Positions 22,176 to 34,105 of a stretch of DNA of 64,000 nucleotides are shown here, in pieces (positions within the stretch are counted from its first letter, which is position 1; every line of letters starts with the position of its first letter). The stretch covers positions 1-64,000 of the forward strand of contig JANFAH010000114.1 of assembly GCA_024663395.1 (NCBI GenBank). Reading direction: 5' to 3'. The stretch is from Pisolithus tinctorius (lineage: Eukaryota > Basidiomycota > Agaricomycetes > Boletales > Pisolithaceae). The notes under the pieces were generated by a model. The model was not told the DNA's origin. It did not search any database and worked only from the letters and a program-made list of their open reading frames with translations. The translations under genes and the position numbers were made by a program.

Positions 22176-25100
22176 ATGTCATCCACCATCCCCACTATCT
22201 ATCCTCCTACATCATCAGCAGTTCCAGTAGCTATGGCTGCTCCCCCTGCTCGCTCTGTCCTCACTATGCCCTTGCTTGGCATGAAGTCTGCCCCTGAATT
22301 ATTCCAAGGAGACCATACCCATGTTTGCTCCTTCTTGGACCACTATGAACGTCTCTGTGCCTACCACAATGTCACTTCTGACCAGGAAATGGTCGAATCA
22401 ATCCTCCAGTACTGCAATGCTCGTGTTAGGGAGATTATTGAAGGAATGGCTCACTACTACACTCCTGATTGGGCTAACTTGAAGGCTGATCTCCTCAAGT
22501 ACTTTGATGCTGATCTATCAGATGAAAGGTTCTTTGAAAGGCATCTCAAGAGCTTTGCTTTGGAGTCTAGGATGCAGCCCATTATGACACTTCAAGACTT
22601 TAGGGCTTACAACCATGGCTTCATTCGCATTGGAGGTTGGTTGAAGAACAAAGGAAGGATATCGGTTGATGAATATAATCGCTACTTCTGGGCTGGTTTG
22701 TCTCCAGTCTTTTGTGGCTTGGTTGAAACTCGTCTCAGGACAAAGGATCCCAACCTTGACATTAGCAGGCCATTCCCCTATGATGATGTATGCCAGTCAG
22801 CTGAAGAGGTCCTCCGCCGTGATCGCTTTGATGCAGATGACCTTGACTTCCTTGGCCCTCGTGCTGCCCCTGCTCCTCAGGCCCAGCCTAGTGCTTCTCA
22901 TTGCTCAGATGGAAGAGATGACAGTGTTCGCCCTCTGCTCCCTTCCCATGAAGCCAGAAGAAACCTTGAAAATTTGGAGAAAGAAGGTCCTACTGCTCGC
23001 AAACAAGATGAGGTTGAGACCCTAATCAAGTCCCTCTCTCGCATGTCACTCAATGACCCAGACTACTCCCTCCTTTACTATCGTGCTATCAAGATGGATC
23101 CTGACGCTGCAAAGGTGCTTCGTGCTCCTTCCCTTCGTCCTGCTCCTGCATCTACTCCTGCATCCACTGCCCCTGCTGCTACTTCCTCATCCCAGACCCA
23201 TCCTGCTAGGAGGACCATCACTTGTTATGGCTGTGGTGTTGAAGGCCATGGTGTTGAGAGTTGCCAGGCCATTAATGATCTCATTCAGAAGGGTTCTTTG
23301 GCACATGATGAAAACCATCGAGTCATCTACCCCAATGGACAGCGCATCTATCGCAATGGAGAAGAGACTATCCTGCAAGCCTATGAGCACACTAAAGCTG
23401 CTACTCAGCCTGCCAATGCAGTCCGCTTTGTTATCCATGAAGAGGCTGAAGAAGAGTCTAGTGCCGAGATCTATGAGTTGGAAGAAGAACCCCTTGTTGC
23501 TGCTGTGGATCGCTCTAACAAGGTTACCAAAGAGAAGAGAAAGGCTGTCTTTGACAGTGTCCTTGTCCCACCTCGTTCGCATGGCAAGGAGAAGGAGACT
23601 CAAGAACCAAAGCCTTCATCCTCTGCATCCATCCCTGCTCCACAGAAAGCACCACTTGCCCCTGCCTTTGTACCAGTTGATGTCCATCCTACTGTCTTTG
23701 ATGGTACTAGAGATGATGCTATCATGGAAGATGCCTCTGTCCCAAAGCCATCTGGTCAAGCCACTGATTCTGCAGACAGGTCTAAGAAATCCAAGCCCCC
23801 TCCTACCACTTCCCTGTCTTCATCGCTTTCGCAGTCTGCCAACTCTAAAGCCATTGTAGAGCGCATTCTTTCTACTCCCTTGACTGTGTCTGTTGGGGAG
23901 GTCATTGGATCATCTAGGGATGTTTCTCAGCACCTTCAGGAGCTTATGCGATTCAAGAGACAGCCCCTGGCTCAGCCTGTCAAGTCTGTTACTGCTGTTG
24001 AAGGAACTCCTCCTGCATCCTCCTACTTGGCCTTGACATCTAGCCCCCTCATCACTATCAATCTGACTTGCAATGGTCATCGTGTAACAGGTGCCATTGA
24101 CTCTGGATCTACCCTCAATGTCGTTCATGCTGGTATAGCCCAGTCAGTCATTCGCATGCCCATCGATATGTCACAGACCATCAATATGCGAGATGCAAAA
24201 GGAGGTATTTCTACTCTGAAAGGTCTGGTACAAGATGTCCCTCTCGTCTGTGGTGCTGCCAGGACTTGGACCAATCTATTCATTGCCCCAGACACTAATG
24301 CAGGCTTTGATCTCCTCCTTGGTCGTCCTTGGGCTCTTGGGAACTCGGTTAGCATTGTTGAAAGAGAGTCTGGAACTTATGTTGTCTTTGGAGCTGATTC
24401 AGATCGCCCCCTGGAGATGTGTGTTACTGAGGGCCAGCTTGGGTCTGTTGCAGATACCCTTATGGCAACTCTAGAGCCTGTCCATTCTCAGCAAGAAGCC
24501 GATGAACCTATGGGAGATGTGGCAGTTGGTACCCCTCATCATGTCTCACCCATTGTCTTCGCTCCACCCCCATCAACTTCGCAGTCACCCCCTCGGTCGC
24601 TTGATTCTACTCTGCTGTATCCTGAATCACCCCCAGATGGGTTTGATGTTGCCTCAGCCTTTCCTGTGTTCCATCCCATTCCTGTCCAAGCATTCCCACC
24701 TCCTACCAGTCCCTTTCCTTCGGAGTTTGTCGGTCAGCTTACTCAGGAGTTACAGTCCACTGATGCAAGTGGATTGGAGGATAATCCTACCCTTGCCCAG
24801 ATTCGTCGCCAGATCAGAAGAGAAGAGCGCCAGTCACTTGTCTCACTTCTTACTAGCCTTGCTCATCGCACTCCCCATCTATCCTCCCTTTATCTCAACT
24901 CAAACCATGCACTTGCTGGAGAAAGAGGTACTGATGAATCAGGGGTCTACTTCCAAGACTTCCTTATGCTTGATGTTCGCTTAGTCCGACAGGTCCCTGC
25001 CCCACTCGAGCATTACCATGAGCTTGAAGGTTCTGCCTATGTCAGGTTCTATCCTCGTCTACTCCCACAGGCATCTCCCACTCAGAGCAATGCATCTCCA

Positions 25101-26117
25101 CCTCCAGACCTGCCATCTGACTCGGGTCTACCTGTTTCACGTGTACTTTCTAATGGCGTTACTGCTCCACCTCAGAGTCCCTCTCCCCCATCCCCAGATC
25201 CAGTTATCGTTCAAGAAGAGCCTGCTGATGGTTCTCACCAGGCTTCACTTCTGTTCTGTAGAGACACTGTCACTCCAGACTCTGAAGCTATGTTCTCCAT
25301 CTTCAATACTTCCTACTGTGGTTCAGTTGCCCCTACTTCCCATGATGCTTGCCATGACTCTCAGTCCGCACAACTCGACAACAAGTTGCGCAGAGATCCA
25401 TATGCGTCCGGACCATCCACCCATCATCAGTCTGCACAACTCGACGACGACTTGTGCAGCCATGTGCAGTTGCCAGGTTCATCCTCGGATATAGGTCATG
25501 ACTCTCAGTCCACGCAACTCGTCGACGAGTTGCGCGTGTCCCACCACTTGTCCAGTCTATCCCCAGATATACCCACCACACTTTCGCCACTCGACTCTGA
25601 TATGTTCAACACTAGTGTTGGCTCTCGCTTCTATCTGCCTAGCCCATCCTTGCTTCAGCCCGCACAACTCGACGACGACTTATGCAGGCATCAGCATTCA
25701 TCTAGTCCAACTCTTCCTATGCCATTGCTACCCTCAGCTCCCCAAGCCATGTCTAATGCTGCTGTTGGTGAAGAGTCAGTTGCCATGCCAGAGCCTTATA
25801 GCAATGTTGTCATGTGTCGTACCCCTACTGGATGGATTGCTCACTTGCAGGAAGCTGCAGAGGACCATTCAGGTGATGTGGATGAAGAGGACACAGGTGC
25901 ATTCCCAAACTCCAGTCTTCATATCCTTGCCAGTGCAGTCAGTTTTGCTTCAGCCTCAGCTCATCCTCCCCCTTTCGAAGCAGTTTCATACCCAGACCAC
26001 TTTCCTGCTTCCACTTCTTCAGATTCAGCTCAAGACAGGTCCGATGATCTTTTCAGATGTGTTCCTCCACTTTCTCCCATATCTCATCATTTATTTCTCC
26101 AGCTCTTTGAAGATTGA
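22176..26117 (+). CDS. BIG copy 1 gag-protease polyprotein, 1313 aa
   Basis: Starts MSSTIPTIYPP, with a capsid domain (MKSAPELFQGDHTHV, AHYYTPDWANLKADLLKYFDAD, YNRYFWAGLSP) at residues ~35-225. The CCHC knuckle CYGCGVEGHGVESC is near residue 349. The protease DSGSTLNVV is near 641 with LLLGRPWALG near 715. A long Ser/Pro-rich C-terminal region holds four repeats of the QLDDDLC type (about residues 1065-1175). The frame is unbroken, but several Arg have become His or Cys relative to copy 2. Confidence 0.85.
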   Translation: MSSTIPTIYPPTSSAVPVAMAAPPARSVLTMPLLGMKSAPELFQGDHTHVCSFLDHYERLCAYHNVTSDQEMVESILQYCNARVREIIEGMAHYYTPDWANLKADLLKYFDADLSDERFFERHLKSFALESRMQPIMTLQDFRAYNHGFIRIGGWLKNKGRISVDEYNRYFWAGLSPVFCGLVETRLRTKDPNLDISRPFPYDDVCQSAEEVLRRDRFDADDLDFLGPRAAPAPQAQPSASHCSDGRDDSVRPLLPSHEARRNLENLEKEGPTARKQDEVETLIKSLSRMSLNDPDYSLLYYRAIKMDPDAAKVLRAPSLRPAPASTPASTAPAATSSSQTHPARRTITCYGCGVEGHGVESCQAINDLIQKGSLAHDENHRVIYPNGQRIYRNGEETILQAYEHTKAATQPANAVRFVIHEEAEEESSAEIYELEEEPLVAAVDRSNKVTKEKRKAVFDSVLVPPRSHGKEKETQEPKPSSSASIPAPQKAPLAPAFVPVDVHPTVFDGTRDDAIMEDASVPKPSGQATDSADRSKKSKPPPTTSLSSSLSQSANSKAIVERILSTPLTVSVGEVIGSSRDVSQHLQELMRFKRQPLAQPVKSVTAVEGTPPASSYLALTSSPLITINLTCNGHRVTGAIDSGSTLNVVHAGIAQSVIRMPIDMSQTINMRDAKGGISTLKGLVQDVPLVCGAARTWTNLFIAPDTNAGFDLLLGRPWALGNSVSIVERESGTYVVFGADSDRPLEMCVTEGQLGSVADTLMATLEPVHSQQEADEPMGDVAVGTPHHVSPIVFAPPPSTSQSPPRSLDSTLLYPESPPDGFDVASAFPVFHPIPVQAFPPPTSPFPSEFVGQLTQELQSTDASGLEDNPTLAQIRRQIRREERQSLVSLLTSLAHRTPHLSSLYLNSNHALAGERGTDESGVYFQDFLMLDVRLVRQVPAPLEHYHELEGSAYVRFYPRLLPQASPTQSNASPPPDLPSDSGLPVSRVLSNGVTAPPQSPSPPSPDPVIVQEEPADGSHQASLLFCRDTVTPDSEAMFSIFNTSYCGSVAPTSHDACHDSQSAQLDNKLRRDPYASGPSTHHQSAQLDDDLCSHVQLPGSSSDIGHDSQSTQLVDELRVSHHLSSLSPDIPTTLSPLDSDMFNTSVGSRFYLPSPSLLQPAQLDDDLCRHQHSSSPTLPMPLLPSAPQAMSNAAVGEESVAMPEPYSNVVMCRTPTGWIAHLQEAAEDHSGDVDEEDTGAFPNSSLHILASAVSFASASAHPPPFEAVSYPDHFPASTSSDSAQDRSDDLFRCVPPLSPISHHLFLQLFED

Positions 26118-29100
26118 TTTGTATGTCCCCTCTTGTACTTATAGTTTCTCTTGTTCTTTGTCTGCTCACTTTGACCAAGAAGTTGTTAAACTCCTAAACC
26201 CACAGATATCATTTCTTTGCTCAGATACTCCTGTAACATCACTTACTATGCCTCCTTCAGTTTCAAGCTTCCAGAGTTCCTTTTATCTTGATGTCTTCTC
26301 TTCTTCATTATCTAATCCTTCAAAAGCACCAGATCCCCTTCCTATTCAGAAAACTGAAAAACAGCTTCATTTTTACTATTCTCTGTCTGACTTTCTTGAT
26401 TTGTTACGTTTTAGAAAAAGCCTTGCTACAGATACAGAAGACTCAGCCGATGAAAAAGGACAGCTGGTGTATGGAGCATACAAGCGCATTGATCATAAAG
26501 TCAAGCCAGTGCCTGGAGTCTATCCAGAGGACGCTTGGGTCCAGCACCAGTTTCCAGAAGACCCTCTCGCATCACTCACACCTCTCACTTGTCACCCTCC
26601 TGTGTTCGTTCCCACAAGGAAGCTTACTCAAGAGCGCCTTACCTCCATGAAGATTAACGCTGATGGCTTTCTCTGGCCAGAAGAGGAAAAACTTTTTTTG
26701 CATGTCATGAAGCTTAATGAGCGTGCCTTGGCGTTTGATGAATTGGAGAGAGGAAACTTTCGTTCGGACTACTTTTCGCCTTACATCATTCCTGTCCTGC
26801 CGCATGAACCATGGGAGTTTCGTAACATTCCAATTCCCCCTGGCATATGAGAACGTGTCATACAGCTTCTTCGGGAGAAGATCGCCGCTGGTCTCTATGA
26901 GCCGGCCCAATCATCCTATCGCTCCAAATGGTTCTGCGTTATGAAAAAGAATGGCAAGATCCGTATCGTTCATGATCTACAGCCTCTGAATAAGGTTACC
27001 ATTCGAGACGCTGGTGTTCCACCAATATTGGACGACTTTGTGGAGCCGTTTGCTGGTCGTCAATGCTACACAGTCTTTGATCTATTTTCAGGATTTGATG
27101 CACGCCAGCTCCATCCTGATAGCCGAGATCTGACATCCTTCATGACGCCTCTTGGCTTACTGCGCCATACTGCCATGCCTCAAGGCTACACCAACTCGCC
27201 GTCAGAGTTTCAGAATTGTACAGCGTTCATTCTACAGGACGAAATCCCTCACGTTGCCAATGTTTTCATCGACGATCTGCCAGTCAAAGGCCCTGCGACC
27301 CGCTATGAAGATGCCGATGGCAATGCCGAAATGTTACCCGAGAATCCCGGCATACGTCGCTTCATTTGGGAACATGCTGTAGACGTGCATAGAGTCATGC
27401 ATCGGTTTGCTCATGCCGGCGGAACATTTTCTGGCTTGAAGTCTCAGATCTGCCAGCCTCGTGTTATCATTCTTGGTCAAGCATGCCATCCTCATGGTCG
27501 CTCTCCTGACGACCACAAGGTGAAGAAGGTCGTCAACTGGCCAACGCTCGCTATGCCCAAAGATGTTCGCTCATTCCTAGGTCTCTGTGGTACTGTTCGT
27601 ATCTGGATTGCGAACTACTCACAGCTGGCTCGCCCACTCGTTGACCTTTATCGCAAGAATGCTCCGTTCGTTTGGGGTCAGCCCCAGCAAGATGCGTTTG
27701 ACGCCTTGAAGCTCGCCGTCTCGTCTGCTCCTGCCCTTCGCCCCATTGACTACTCGTCTGACCTGCCAGTCGTTCTTTCCGTTGACACTAGTAACATCGC
27801 CATTGGATTTGTTCTCTCTCAGTATGATGAAGAAGGTCGTAAACGTCCTGCTCGCTATGGCTCACTCCCCATCAATGAACGTGAATCTCGCTACAGTCAG
27901 CCTAAGCTCGAGCTCTATGGTCTCTTCAGGGCACTTCGTCACTACCGTCTGTATCTCTATGGCGTTCGTCATCTATGGGTAGAGGTTGATGCGAAGTACA
28001 TCAAAGGTATGCTCAATGATCCAGATCTTCAACCTAATGCTACCGTCAATTGCTGGATCGAGGGTATACTTCTCTTTGACTTTAAGCTCATTCATGTCCC
28101 TGCTGTTCGTCACCGAGCCCCAGATGCCCTTTCCAGACGTCAACCTACAGAGGAAGAGTATGAAGAAGGCGAAGCTGATGCAGAAGAAGCTGATGAGTGG
28201 TTGGAGAATATTCTTTTTACAGATGCCCGTCCGTCTTCAGTCAGCGCAACTCATCGACGACTTGCGCATGGATCCACATATGCCATTACTCTCCCATCAT
28301 TCCTTTCCAATGATACGTCTCAGGATGTCCTCTTACGTCAGGTCCTGCACTTCCTTCGTACTGCAGAACTTCCCCCATTCCCTTCCAATACTGCTCGCAA
28401 GTGCTTCATTCGCAGGTCCCTCCAGTTCTTCCTTCGTGGAGACCAGCTCTTTAAACGTCGAGGTCCCCATCCTCCAGCCAAGGTCATTTTCGATCCCCAT
28501 CTCCGTGTCCAGATCCTCAGCCATGCTCATGAAGAACTCGGTCATCGTGGAGTTTTTGGAGTCTTTCATACGGTCAGACAGCGCTTTTACTGGCCTCAGA
28601 TGTATCAAGATGTCGCCCATCATGTCCGCTCTTGCCATGAATGCCAGATCCGAAGCACTTGTAAAGCAGAGGTTCCTATCACCATTTCCGCTTCCCCCAG
28701 AATCTTTATGAAGGTCTATGTCAATGTCATGCTCATGCCCAAAGCACGTGGTTATCACTATCTTGTCGCAGCTCGAGATGATCTTTCCCTCGCTGCAGAA
28801 GGTCATGCTCTTCGTCATGCCAATGCAGACAGTCTTGCTAAATTCTTCTGGGAAGAAGTCTTCTGTCGTTATGGTGTTATTGCCCAGGTTGTCACTGATA
28901 ATGGCAGTGAGGTCAAGGGCGCCTTTGAGAAACTCATGAAGCACTACTCCATTCCTCAGATTCGCATCTCCCCATATAATTCCAAGGCAAATGGAGTTGT
29001 GGAACGTGGTCACTTTGTTATCAGAGAAGCTATCATCAAAGCTTGTGAAGGAGATCTTTCACTTTGGCCGTCCAAGGTCCATCACGTGTTCTTTGCAGAC

Positions 29101-29733
29101 AAGGTCACTACTCGTCACTCCACTGGATTCAGCCCCTACTTCCTGCTACATGGTCTTGATCCCATCCTGCCTTTTGATCTCTTCGAGTCTACCTATCTCA
29201 TTGAAGGGTTTTACTCTGGAATGTCATCTCAAGAGCTTCTCACACTTCGCATTCATCAGTTGGAAAGGAGAGAAGAAGATATCAGTGCCACTTTCACCAC
29301 TTTGCAGAAGTCTCATTTACACTCCAAGGGTCAGTTTGAGAAGAGGTATGCTTTACGGTTGATGAAGTCGGCTTATGAGCCAGGAGATTTGGTATTGGTT
29401 CGCAACACGCAGATAGAGAAAGAACTGGATCGCAAGTCAAAGCCATGCTACCTTGGTCCCTATGAGGTTGTTCGTCGCACCAAGGGAGGCTCCTACGTCC
29501 TTAAAGAACTCGATGGCACCATTTCTGCTCGAGGTGTCGCAGCATTTCGACTCATTCCTTATTATTCTTGCCACACTCCCTTACCCAGCGTTATGGAAGA
29601 AGAAAGAGATGAAGAAGAAGATAATAACAGCAGTAATGATGACGACAACGACAATGATGAAGAAGATGAATCAGATGATGAAAACAAAGAAACCAATAAT
29701 GATAACGACTATGACTCAGACAACTATTCATGA
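25900..29733 (+). pseudogene. BIG copy 1 pol (RT, RNase H, integrase), dead
   Basis: Pol is in the +1 frame relative to gag and open from at least 25498. RT has KSKWFCVMKKNGKIRIVHDL, FDLFSGFDARQL and the active site FIDD (near 27268). RNase H has SVDTSN and the integrase zinc region HEELGHRG...CHECQ. A TGA at 26848-26850 replaces CGA. The first integrase Asp is Asn (YVNVMLMP, codon 28723-28725; copy 2 has GAT). A GPY-type motif (YLGPYEVV) and a long acidic Asp/Asn tail end the protein. There is no chromodomain. Confidence 0.85.
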
Positions 29734-29829
29734 TTTCCCTTTTTTCATTTCTTACGATACTGGTTGCCTGTCATTCCTTCCTTCATTTTTCTTTTTGTTT
29801 TTGTTTTCCCTGGGTTCCCTGCATTGGTC

Positions 29830-29847
29830 GCAATCGGGGACGATTGC
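29830..29847. other. Hairpin just before BIG copy 1 3' LTR
   Basis: GCAATCG, loop GGGA, CGATTGC: a perfect 7-bp stem 19 bp before the LTR, identical in copy 2 (56661-56678). The region between pol and the LTR is pyrimidine-rich, not purine-rich. Confidence 0.5.
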
Positions 29848-29866
29848 ATTTCTTCTTGCCGGTGGA

Positions 29867-31735
29867 TGTCACACACCAAAGGTGTTGTGGACATGGTTAC
29901 AGCTGACTCTGCCTAACTCGTTGATGAGTTGCGCACAATGCCCAAGCATGCAGATGAAGACTAAAGGCCTCATGCGTAGAAAGACTGTCGGACGTTAACA
30001 GTCATCCTTCGCACAAGAACGAGTCGTCAGTGCTAAAGAGAAAAGAGGAAGCGAGTTAAGCGCGCATTAAAGTTTTTTAGTGCCCGTGTACAGCATTCCG
30101 GTTTTCGTCATATCTCCACCATTTCCAAAGATATCGACTCTGTTCCCATGCTCGCTTAAAGTGCTCAGCCCCACGATTCTTCCTTCCAAGTTTGGAGAGG
30201 ATCCTCGCACCCTGCGCGTTTCTACAGCACTCCATCCATCAGACGCTCATTTCGCTAAGTCCATCAGTCACGGCCACCTCTTCGTCGATCATCTCACTTG
30301 TCTCATTTGCCAGAGACGGTGGCTACGTCTATCTGCCAGGCGTTCCCACCAGCTTCCGTCCTGAAGCCCCCTGGTTCATCCCATCATTGTCAGCCCTGTC
30401 TCATCCCATGCAGCTTGGTCAGCGTGTTCTCCTTGTCAGTATGACTTCCAGAAGGACGTTCTTTGGTCGCCTCAGGTCTGTCACTCGGTTAGAAAGGTCT
30501 TATGTGGTCATTTCAGTCTCCCCAGTTGATGAAGCATATGGATCGTTCCTCCCTGCTCCCTGCACTGTCTTTATTCCAGTCTCGTCCATCATTCTTCCCG
30601 CATTGCGACAGCTGCAGCATAGTCTACTGTCCTCCAGCCTCCCTGATTGCATTCATGACGAGTATGACATGCATCTTGCCTTCTTACTGCAAGATCCAGC
30701 AGAAGACATCCCCCCTTCTCCTCCTCCTCCATCAGAGCCCCGTTCATGAAGTTTTTGTTAACTTTGCTGAGAGGATGGAAGGGTGGGAGACGCGATTGCG
30801 TATGCTTCCCATAGCCCCACAGACCCCCAATGCCCTAGCCCCCTTTGACGCCTGACTCATGCCCTTCAATTCTGGAGTTAATACTTCCCTATCTGGAAAC
30901 ACCGTCCATCTGTCATGCCGTCTTTGGATCTAGAGATGTCTCCGCCGAGATCTAACTTGCATCGCCACCCCCTAATGTGATATCAGTGCGCTTACTCAGT
31001 TTCTGGTTCTGTTTGACTCATTTTGTGATATTTTGACTATCCTTGACTCGTTCATTGCCAATACTTACCAATCCTCTTTGCTTGCTTACTTATCATTTCT
31101 CGCTTACTCATCATGATTACTCAGTCCTTACTCATTACTTACCAAGTGTTTGTGCCTTGTTTGTCACAAGCTGTGCTCCCCCCTCAGTATATAAACCCCC
31201 ATGTACTTAGCTACCCACAATCAATCAACAATCAATCAAGAAGCAATCCAGAAGTCAGCTCAGCTCAGCATATCTCGTCGTCGACAGTTGAGGCTCATTC
31301 GGAAGAGTCTATCTGTCTTCATTCATATCATTGGTAGTTGAGGCTCCATCAAGGGTCTATCTACCTTCATTCATTTATCTGAAGTATCATCTGTGCTCTG
31401 TCAGCACACCTGCTTAGTCATCCATTCACTCCTGCATAACTCGTCATCGACTTGCGCCAGGAGCACATCCTATCGAAATCCATTTACTCCCAAGTCCTTT
31501 CGGCTGAACACCCCTGCTCTGTTCAGCATCCCCTTCTCAATCAGCATTCATTCATCCTCTCCTGTGTAACTCGTCGACGACTTGCGCCAGGAGCCCTCTA
31601 CTTGAAGTCCCCCCCCCCACACGTTTAGGTTTCTCTGCACTCCAGGTTCCGCGGAGGCAAACCACCACTCGCTCTTATTTGTCTTTTGTGTTGGATTTGT
31701 TTGGTTTTCACCAGCATTCCTCACTTTGACTCACA
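29867..31735 (+). repeat. BIG copy 1, 3' LTR
   Basis: 1,869 bp, almost identical to the 5' LTR. The U3 ORF here (30270-30749) has ACG instead of ATG at its start codon but is otherwise open for the same 159 codons. Confidence 0.9.
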
Positions 31736-31739
31736 CCGG

Positions 31740-33986
31740 CCTCACCATGTCCAGTGAAAAGATCAAAGCTGTCTGTGACTGGCCCGAGCCCCAGAAGGTC
31801 AAGGACATCCAATCCTTCCTAGGCTTTGCCAACTTCTACTGGCATTTCATCTATAACTACTCAGACATCATTGTCCCCTTAACCTGCCTTACACAAAAAA
31901 ACATACCCTGGAACTTCTCCAAGGAGTGCCAGTCGGCCTTCATTATGCTCAAAGAGGCTTTCACCACCGCTCCTGTCCTTACTCACTTCGTTCCCAGCGC
32001 CCAACTCACAGTGGAGACCGACACTTCAGACTATGCCATCGCCAGCATACTGTCCATTACCGGTGAAGACAACCAACTTCGCCTGGTTGCCTTTTATTCC
32101 CGGACACTGTCTGCGCTGGAACTCAACTATGACACCCACGATAAGGAGTTGCTTGCTATCTTTGAAGCCTTCCAGGCCTGGAGACACTACTTGGAGGGTG
32201 CCCCTCTGCCCATTGATGTGGTCACTGACCACAAAAACCTAGAATACTTCTCAACCTCTAAGGTACTCACACACCGGCAAGCCCAATGGTCCGAGTACCT
32301 GTCACAGTTCAACCTTGTCATCCGTTTCCGCCCAGGAAAGCTCGGTGCTAAGCCTGACACTCTCACTAGACGATGGGACGTCTACCCCAAAGAGGGGGAT
32401 AGGGGCTATGCCCAGGCAAACCCCCACAACCTCTGACTGGTGTTCATGCAAGAACAGTTGGTCTCGGCTCTCCGCGCCACATGCTTGGAGTACCCCATAC
32501 CATGTGCCAGCCTTCTAATGGACGTAGAACAACTACACAACGAAATACTCGCCACACTACCCTTGGACCCACTATCCCAACACCGACTCACAGACACCTC
32601 TGACCCTCGGTGGTCGGTTGACAGCACTGGTCTGCTACACCTTGATAACCAGATCTATGTCCCAGATGCCAATGACCTTTGGCTCAAGGTCCTTCGGTAC
32701 AAGCATGATCACCCACTGTCAGGACACTTCAGCCAGAATCGGACATTGGAACTGATCCAGCAAGAGTATACCTGGCCTGGCGTCCACACCTTCATCAAAG
32801 AGTACGTGAGGTCCTGCACTATGTGCACAAGAGCCAAAACACCCAGACACCGACCATATGGCACCCTGAAACAACTGCTGATACTGGAAAAGCCATGGAA
32901 TTCCATTTCTATGGATTTCATTGAACACCTACCGGCGTCCAGTGGTTACACCGCTATCCGGTGGTCGTGGACCGACTGTCCAAGCAGGCTATATTCATAC
33001 CCACCCATGACACCATTACCTCCCCTGAGCTTGCTAAGCTCTTCCTACTCCATGTATTCTCAAAACACAGTGTCCCGGCACATGTAACCTCTGACCGAGG
33101 CTCTGAGTTTGTCTCGCACTTCTTCCGGTCTTTGGGTAAAGCGCTGGATATGCGCCTACACTTCACTTCTGGATACCACCCAGAAGGAGATGGCCAGACC
33201 GAACGAGCAAACCAGACCTTGGAACAGTACCTCCAGGTATATTGCAACTACCAACAGGACAACTGGGCCGGGTTACTTCCATTGGCCGAGTTTGCCTACA
33301 ACAATGCCCTGAGTGCTACCACCGGTGTTTCCCCCTTCTTTGCCAACAAGGGTTATCACCCTAACCTCTCAGTCTTCCCCGAGAGGGACTTGTCCTTGGC
33401 ACGGGCTAGGGACTATGCTGTGGACCTAGACGAACTACACCAGTTCCTATGAGAAGAGATGGCACTAGCCCAAGCTAGATACCAAGGCCTGGCAGATGCT
33501 AAAAGGCTACTGGTGCCCGAGATCAACCTTGGCGATCAGGTCTATGTCAAAGCCAAGTACTTCCGGACCACAAGACCATCACAGACACTCGCAGACAAGA
33601 ACCTAGGCCCTTACTCGGTAATAGCCCAGCCCAGCACCCACTCATTCACCCTTCACCTCCCGGACTCCATGCGCGCAGTACACCTGGTGTTCCACGTGTC
33701 ACAGTTAGAACCAGCACACCCCAACACTATCCCAAACCGAACTCAACCACCACTACCTCCGATCGAGGTGGACGGCGAACCAGAGTACGAGATCGCCGAG
33801 ATCCTCGACTCAAAGGTGGACCAGTGACAGAAGTGTAAGCTACAGTACCTGGTATGCTGGGCTGGCTACAAGGGCACCAACGAAGAAACATCCTGGCTGC
33901 TGGCCACCGAGCTGAGGAATGCCAAGGACCTACTCACGGCTTTCCATGCCAGCTATCCTGGTAAACCTGGACCGGTCACTAGCTAA
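31740..33986 (+). pseudogene. Ty3#1 pol, second part: RT end, RNase H, integrase, chromodomain
   Basis: Resumes directly after the CCGG duplication with LTMSSEKIKAVCDWPEP and FLGFANFYWHF. RNase H has TVETDTSDYAIASIL. The integrase zinc motif HPLSGHFSQNRT...CTMCTRA is followed by FISMDFIEHLP, TSDRGSEFVS and GQTERANQTLEQYL, so D-D-E is present. It ends with a chromodomain (EIAEILDSKV, LQYLVCWAGYKGTNEETSWLLATEL). Breaks: TGA near 32434, a 1-nt deletion near 32958, TGA near 33450 and TGA near 33825. Confidence 0.88.
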
Positions 33987-34105
33987 ACATTCCTCTACCT
34001 TTCTTTCCTTCTTCTTGTTCTTACTTTCCTTACTATACTAAGATGGTTGATGCATTGAAAAGTATGTACAGTATTTACACTGGCATTCAGCTCAGACTGG
34101 CACGT
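33987..34105. other. Short spacer between pol and the antisense gene of Ty3#1
   Basis: About 120 bp between the converging 3' ends of pol (plus) and the accessory gene (minus). AT-rich; no ORF. It probably carries both 3' ends. Confidence 0.5.

Larger units (their letters stand above)
20207..31735 (+). mobile_element. BIG Ty3-like LTR retrotransposon, copy 1 (11.5 kb, inactivated)
   Basis: LTRs at 20207-22074 and 29867-31735, with an exact 4-bp duplication CCGG (20203-20206, 31736-31739). The internal region has gag-protease (22176-26117) and pol in the +1 frame. Compared with copy 2 it has a TGA in pol at 26848, an integrase Asp to Asn change and many Arg to His/Cys changes at CpG codons. 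It sits in the Ty3#1 RT. Confidence 0.9.

Noticed and set aside
22666..25494. Several 120-270 aa frames overlapping BIG gag (for example 23053-23859)
   Set aside because: They are alternative-frame shadows of the gag-protease gene, Leu/Pro-rich because of the Ser/Pro codon pattern, with no motif of their own.
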